In this document: in pieces, positions 14,160-17,599 of the stretch
How positions within the stretch are numbered: position 1 is the stretch's first letter
Layout of the letters: each line of letters starts with the position of its first letter
DNA from: an uncultured Variovorax sp.
Lineage (GTDB): Bacteria; Pseudomonadota; Gammaproteobacteria; Burkholderiales; Burkholderiaceae_C
NCBI GenBank assembly: GCA_903872875.1
Contig: CAIQMJ010000528.1
Span: forward strand, 1 to 17,599
Direction: 5' to 3'
DNA: 17,599 nucleotides
Made by a program: the position numbers and the translations under genes
Notes under the pieces: generated by a model
Database searches by the model: none
Seen by the model: the letters and a program-made list of their open reading frames with translations, nothing else
What the model was told of the DNA's origin: nothing

Positions 14160-14786
14160 ATGGCGTCAGGCCCTCTCAGCAAGAAATCAACTTCTGCAAC
14201 CAGCAAGTCGGCCAGCCCGAACAGCGCCAACAGCGAGGTGGCGCCGGATCTCGATCAGAAGAGCCACGAGACGCAGAAGTTCGGCGAGATCGTCAAGCTG
14301 CCCAACGGCCTGTCCGAAAAGGTCTGCAAGGACAGCGTGGCGCTGCTCAACCAATGCCTCGCAGACACGATCACGCTGCGTGACATGTACAAGAAGCACC
14401 ACTGGCAGGTCGTCGGCCCGACGTTCAATCAGCTGCATCTCATGTACGACCAGCACTTCGAAGCGCAGGTGCTGCTCGTCGACATCCTGGCCGAACGCAT
14501 CCAGCTGCTCGGCGGCATCGCGCTCGCCATGGCGGCCGACATCGCCGAAACCACGAAGATCAAGCGCCCGCCGCGCGGCCGAGAACCGGCATCCGTGCAG
14601 ATCCGCCGGCTGGCGGAAGCACACGAACTGATCATCATCGAGGCACGGAAGGCAGCCAAGGCGGTGGACGAGGCTGGCGACGACGGCAGCAACGATGTCT
14701 TCGTCAGCAACGTGCTGCGCACGAACGAGCTGCAGGTCTGGTTCCTGACCGAGCATCTGGTCGCCGCGTCCCCCGTCGGCGCCTGA
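14160..14786 (+). CDS. dps: Dps-family DNA-binding ferritin
   Basis: This 208-residue protein of the Dps/miniferritin family stores iron with H2O2 as oxidant and may coat DNA. The ferroxidase residues keep E. coli spacing: His81 (KHHWQV), His93 (NQLHLMY), Asp108 and Glu112 (LLVDILAER), followed by IQLLGG. E. coli has His51, His63, Asp78 and Glu82, so the offset is a constant 30. The N-terminal ~45 residues form a Ser/Lys/Asn-rich tail (SKKSTSATSKSAS), longer than in E. coli Dps, whose shorter lysine tail binds DNA. The total is about 40 residues above the usual ~165. GGAG lies seven bases before ATG. It ends 64 bases from the convergent GH94 gene. Expression with katE under oxidative or stationary-phase stress is likely by analogy. 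Confidence 0.93.
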   Translation: MASGPLSKKSTSATSKSASPNSANSEVAPDLDQKSHETQKFGEIVKLPNGLSEKVCKDSVALLNQCLADTITLRDMYKKHHWQVVGPTFNQLHLMYDQHFEAQVLLVDILAERIQLLGGIALAMAADIAETTKIKRPPRGREPASVQIRRLAEAHELIIIEARKAAKAVDEAGDDGSNDVFVSNVLRTNELQVWFLTEHLVAASPVGA

Positions 14787-14824
14787 CGCCCCCGCGCACC
14801 GTGCGGACGTCCCGCTCGGCGCGC

Positions 14825-14849
14825 CGCCTGACGCCGGGGCCAGCAGGCG
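14825..14849. terminator. Inverted repeat between convergent dps and GH94 genes
   Basis: CGCCTG at 14825-14830 pairs with CAGGCG at 14844-14849 across a 13-base GC-rich loop. It ends just before the stop of the GH94 gene (14851-14853) in a 64-base gap between facing genes. There is no T tract. It is a weak bidirectional terminator candidate. Confidence 0.3.
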
Positions 14850-14850
14850 T

Positions 14851-17599
14851 TCAGGACAGGTCCAGAACCGTGCCGTCGGCCAGTTCCCGCCAGCGGATCT
14901 CGCTCCCGGCCACCATCGCGCCGGCAGTTCCGCCAGTCGCGTAGCGCAGGGTCAGCGTCCTGCCTTCCAGGCGCAGGCGCAGTTCGAAACCCGGCCACTG
15001 CGCCGGTATGCGCGGCGTCAACGACAACACATCACCCTTCACGGACAGCCCGAGCAGTGTCTCGATCGCGGCACGATGCAGCCATGCGGCCGAGCCGGTG
15101 TACCAGCTCCAGCCGCCACGGCCGACGTACGGTGCCGCGCTGTAGACGTCGCCCGCCATCACGTACGGCTCGAGTTCGTAGGCGGGTCCGCGCACCGGGT
15201 GCTGCGCGCGATGGGCCGGGCTCAGGCCTTCGAAGCTGTCCCATGCCGCAGCGACGTCGCCGGACAGCGCCTGCGCCATCATCGCCCACACACCGGCGTG
15301 CGAGTACTGGCCACCGTTCTCGCGCACGCCCCGCGGATAGGCCTGGATATAACCCGGGCTGTTGGCCGAATTCGCCAGCGGCGGGTCGAGCAGGCGCAGC
15401 AGCCCCGCCGCGTCGTCATGCAGCATCGACTTGAGCGATGCCATGGCCGGCGCCGTGTGCGCCGCATCCGAGGCGCCGGACAGCACCGACCAGGCCTGTG
15501 CAATGAGGTCGATGCGGCACTCGTCGTTGGCGGCGGAACCCAGCGGCGCGCCGTTGTCGAAGAAGGCACGGCGGAACCAGGCGCCGTCCCAACCGGCGTC
15601 ATGGAGCGCGGCAATCCAGCCCTGGCGTGAAGCGCGCCAGCGCGCGGCACGCTCGGTGTCCCCGCGGCCCTCGGCCAATGGCGCATAGCCTTCGACCACG
15701 CTGCAGAGGAACCAGGCCAGCCATACCGATTCGCCGCGGCCCTCGTGTCCGACGCGGTTCATGCCGTCGTTCCAGTCGCCGGTGCCCATCAGCGGCAGGC
15801 CATGCGCGCCGACGGCCAGGCTGTGGTCGATGGCACGCGCGCCGTGTTCGTAGAGGCTCGCACTCCTGTCGCTGACCTGGGGCGGATAGTAGGCATCCTC
15901 GGCCCCGGCCGGGATCGGCGGGCCGTCGATGAATGGAACGTCGGCATCCAGCAAGGACGTGTCGCCCGTGACGTCGATGTAGTGGGCAGCCGCATAGGGC
16001 AGCCACAACAGGTCGTCCGAGAAATGCGTGCGCACGCCCGCACCGCCCGGCATGTGCCACCAGTGCTGCACGTCGCCCTCGGGGAACTGGCGCGCGGCGT
16101 TCACCAGGATCTGCTCGCGCAGCCGCGCCGGATCGGTCAGCGCAAAGGCCATCGCGTCCTGCAACTGGTCACGGAAGCCGAACGCGCCACCCGCCTGGTA
16201 GAAGCCGGCCTTCGACCAGAGCCGGCAGACCAGCGTCTGGTAGACCAGCCAGCGGTTGACCATCGCGTCGAACAGGGGGTCGGGCGTGCTGACCTGCACA
16301 CGGCCCAGCAGGTCGTCCCAGAAGCTGCGCGCCCGCGCCAGCGCCTCGGCGGTGTCACGCCCCGTCCAGCGGCGGGCCAGTTGCTGCGCGGCTTCGGCAT
16401 CGTCCGCATGGCCGAGCAGGAAGCTGAAGCTGGTCTGCTGCCCCGGTGCGATCCGCAGTTCGCCCGCCACGGCCGCGCACGCGTCGAGCCCGTTGCCGGC
16501 GCGCTCGCCGAATGTGTCGGGAAGCTCGATGCGGCCCCGTCCGGCAAAGAATTCGCTGCGGTCGCAGGTCCACTGCAACGGCCCGTCCACGCCGGCTAGC
16601 TGCACGAAGCCGGTGCTGCCGCCGAAGCCGCCGCTCGACTCGCGCTGCTGGCCGAACACGGCCGGCAGTTCGGGGCTCTTCCAGGTGTGCACCGTGCGGC
16701 GGTCGCCGCGCGCGGCGCCCAGTTGCCACTCGGCCATCGCGGCTGCGCGAAGCCGCCGGGCGCCCGTGCCCTCGTTGCGCACCGTGACCCGGACCACCTT
16801 CATGCGATCGTCCCGGTCCGCGAAGAACACCGTCTCAAGCACCAGGCCACCGTGCTCGCACTCGAAGCGCGTATAGCCTTGCCCATGGTGCACGCGATGA
16901 CGTACCGCCTGCGCACCACGGCTTGCCGGCGTCAGGGGCAGCAGTGCGCGCGTGTCGAGATCCTGCAGCAGGTAATGCTCGAAGGCCGGGTCCTGCACCG
17001 GGTCGTTCGACCACGGCGTGACCTGGTGCATGCGGCTGTTGACCGACCAGGTGTAGCCGGTGCCGGCTTCCGACACCTGAAAGCCGAAGGACGCATTCGC
17101 GATCACGTTCACCCAGGGCTTCGGCGTGCGGCGGTCCAGGCCGACCTCGAAGCGGAATTCACCGCTCTGCGCGTCGAAGCTGCCGTGCGGCGCCGTTGCC
17201 GGCCGCGGGTTGACGGCGGCCTGCGGCGAAGGGCCGATCGGCCTCCTGCGCTCGGCGGGAAGGCCTGCCGCCGTGGTCGCGGCGTCGCGCAGCGCCGCCA
17301 CCTGTATCTCGAGTGCGCGGCCATCGGCCGTGAACACCGCACGGGCCAGGCTCGACAGCGCGGCCTTTTCCGTGGGCGCGACTTCCTGGTCGCGCAACAG
17401 GTAGAAGCCGGCGGCGTCGTTGCGCGGAAAGCTGTTGCGCGTCTCGTGCCCGACCCGTGCGCGCAATGCCTCGATCTCGCGCTGCAGCGGCATCAGGTAG
17501 GAGCCGGGCTCGCTGTTGAGCACCACCAGATCGCAGGCGACACCACCGAAACCCCACCATGGCTGCGCACGCAGCAAGGTGTTGAGCAGGCCGATGCCG
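14851..17599 (-). CDS. Cyclic beta-1,2-glucan synthase-like (NdvB/GH94) protein, C-terminal part
   Basis: About 916 codons of a larger gene remain open to the right edge of the window. The visible part matches the glycoside-phosphorylase (GH94, formerly GT36) end of NdvB-like proteins: a beta-sandwich region with MHQVTPWSNDPVQDPAFEHY and GQGYTRFECEHGG, then an (alpha/alpha)6 region with GFRDQLQDAMAF, DVQHWWHMPGGAGVRTHFSDD and the catalytic segment GTGDWNDGMNRVG (encoded near 15760-15785). The Asp of WND is the general acid in GH94 enzymes. It ends with a beta-rich tail. In NdvB this domain trims the glucan and sets ring size, while an N-terminal GT84 domain in the membrane makes the chain. 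That part lies outside the window, so the whole could also be a stand-alone GH94/GH36-like protein. Full NdvB proteins have about 2,800 residues. Confidence 0.85.
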   Translation of the reverse strand, partial: GIGLLNTLLRAQPWWGFGGVACDLVVLNSEPGSYLMPLQREIEALRARVGHETRNSFPRNDAAGFYLLRDQEVAPTEKAALSSLARAVFTADGRALEIQVAALRDAATTAAGLPAERRRPIGPSPQAAVNPRPATAPHGSFDAQSGEFRFEVGLDRRTPKPWVNVIANASFGFQVSEAGTGYTWSVNSRMHQVTPWSNDPVQDPAFEHYLLQDLDTRALLPLTPASRGAQAVRHRVHHGQGYTRFECEHGGLVLETVFFADRDDRMKVVRVTVRNEGTGARRLRAAAMAEWQLGAARGDRRTVHTWKSPELPAVFGQQRESSGGFGGSTGFVQLAGVDGPLQWTCDRSEFFAGRGRIELPDTFGERAGNGLDACAAVAGELRIAPGQQTSFSFLLGHADDAEAAQQLARRWTGRDTAEALARARSFWDDLLGRVQVSTPDPLFDAMVNRWLVYQTLVCRLWSKAGFYQAGGAFGFRDQLQDAMAFALTDPARLREQILVNAARQFPEGDVQHWWHMPGGAGVRTHFSDDLLWLPYAAAHYIDVTGDTSLLDADVPFIDGPPIPAGAEDAYYPPQVSDRSASLYEHGARAIDHSLAVGAHGLPLMGTGDWNDGMNRVGHEGRGESVWLAWFLCSVVEGYAPLAEGRGDTERAARWRASRQGWIAALHDAGWDGAWFRRAFFDNGAPLGSAANDECRIDLIAQAWSVLSGASDAAHTAPAMASLKSMLHDDAAGLLRLLDPPLANSANSPGYIQAYPRGVRENGGQYSHAGVWAMMAQALSGDVAAAWDSFEGLSPAHRAQHPVRGPAYELEPYVMAGDVYSAAPYVGRGGWSWYTGSAAWLHRAAIETLLGLSVKGDVLSLTPRIPAQWPGFELRLRLEGRTLTLRYATGGTAGAMVAGSEIRWRELADGTVLDLS

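Noticed and set aside
1..17599. Search for mobile elements, CRISPR arrays, tRNA genes and toxin-antitoxin pairs
   Set aside because: No transposase or integrase motifs, regularly spaced repeats, tRNA-like cloverleaf or recognisable toxin/antitoxin was seen by eye; small ORFs near katE do not resemble known toxin pairs.

Overview
The window is a GC-rich chromosomal segment from a proteobacterium. Dense, strongly G/C-ending codons, the gene content (a branched-chain amino-acid-type ABC operon with a fused permease, a large-subunit catalase, a cyclic-glucan-synthase-like GH94 protein) and many small stress proteins suggest a Burkholderiales member, most like Comamonadaceae (Variovorax-type). That assignment is inference from style and content, not from alignment. 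I see no tRNA, rRNA, CRISPR array, insertion sequence or phage gene, and no gene-free stretch longer than about 300 bases.

Region 1 (1-5542, all minus strand) is one tight operon read right to left: periplasmic binding protein (LivK-like), a single fused permease (LivH+LivM), an OsmC-family protein, the two ATPases (LivG, LivF) and a VOC/glyoxalase-like protein cut by the window edge. Junctions are overlaps or gaps of 2-43 bases, so co-transcription is very likely. An uptake system for an amino acid, amide or aromatic-acid-like substrate, carrying an OsmC and a VOC protein, suggests import plus handling of a reactive or electrophilic compound.

Region 2 (5657-6309) is a scar. The last ~57 codons of an amidase (minus) abut the last ~160 codons of a LysR regulator (plus). 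Both lack their 5' halves, which is what one deletion across a divergent amidase/LysR pair would leave. The amidase remnant lies just upstream of the liv operon on the same strand, so the deletion may have removed that operon's old promoter and regulator.

Region 3 (6452-8661, plus) holds an SsuA-like periplasmic binding protein with no ABC partners nearby, coupled by a one-base overlap to a SolA/sarcosine-oxidase-type flavoprotein.

Region 4 (8685-14786) is a stress-defence cluster: exodeoxyribonuclease III with a small upstream ORF, a stopless hypothetical ORF, a large catalase of the HPII type, two small proteins (one disordered, one membrane), a hemerythrin-domain protein and a Dps ferritin. 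The catalase carries Cys439 exactly 23 residues before the haem-ligand Tyr462, where E. coli HPII has the His that bonds to that Tyr. A shared 11-base motif precedes katE and the xthA unit.

Region 5 (14851-17599, minus) is the C-terminal ~915 residues of a very large NdvB/GH94-type protein that continues beyond the window.

The best candidates for something new are the amidase/LysR deletion scar, the Cys-Tyr catalase active site, the possible common control of katE and xthA, and the OsmC/VOC-containing liv operon. I do not see a clearly novel multi-gene defence or mobile system.
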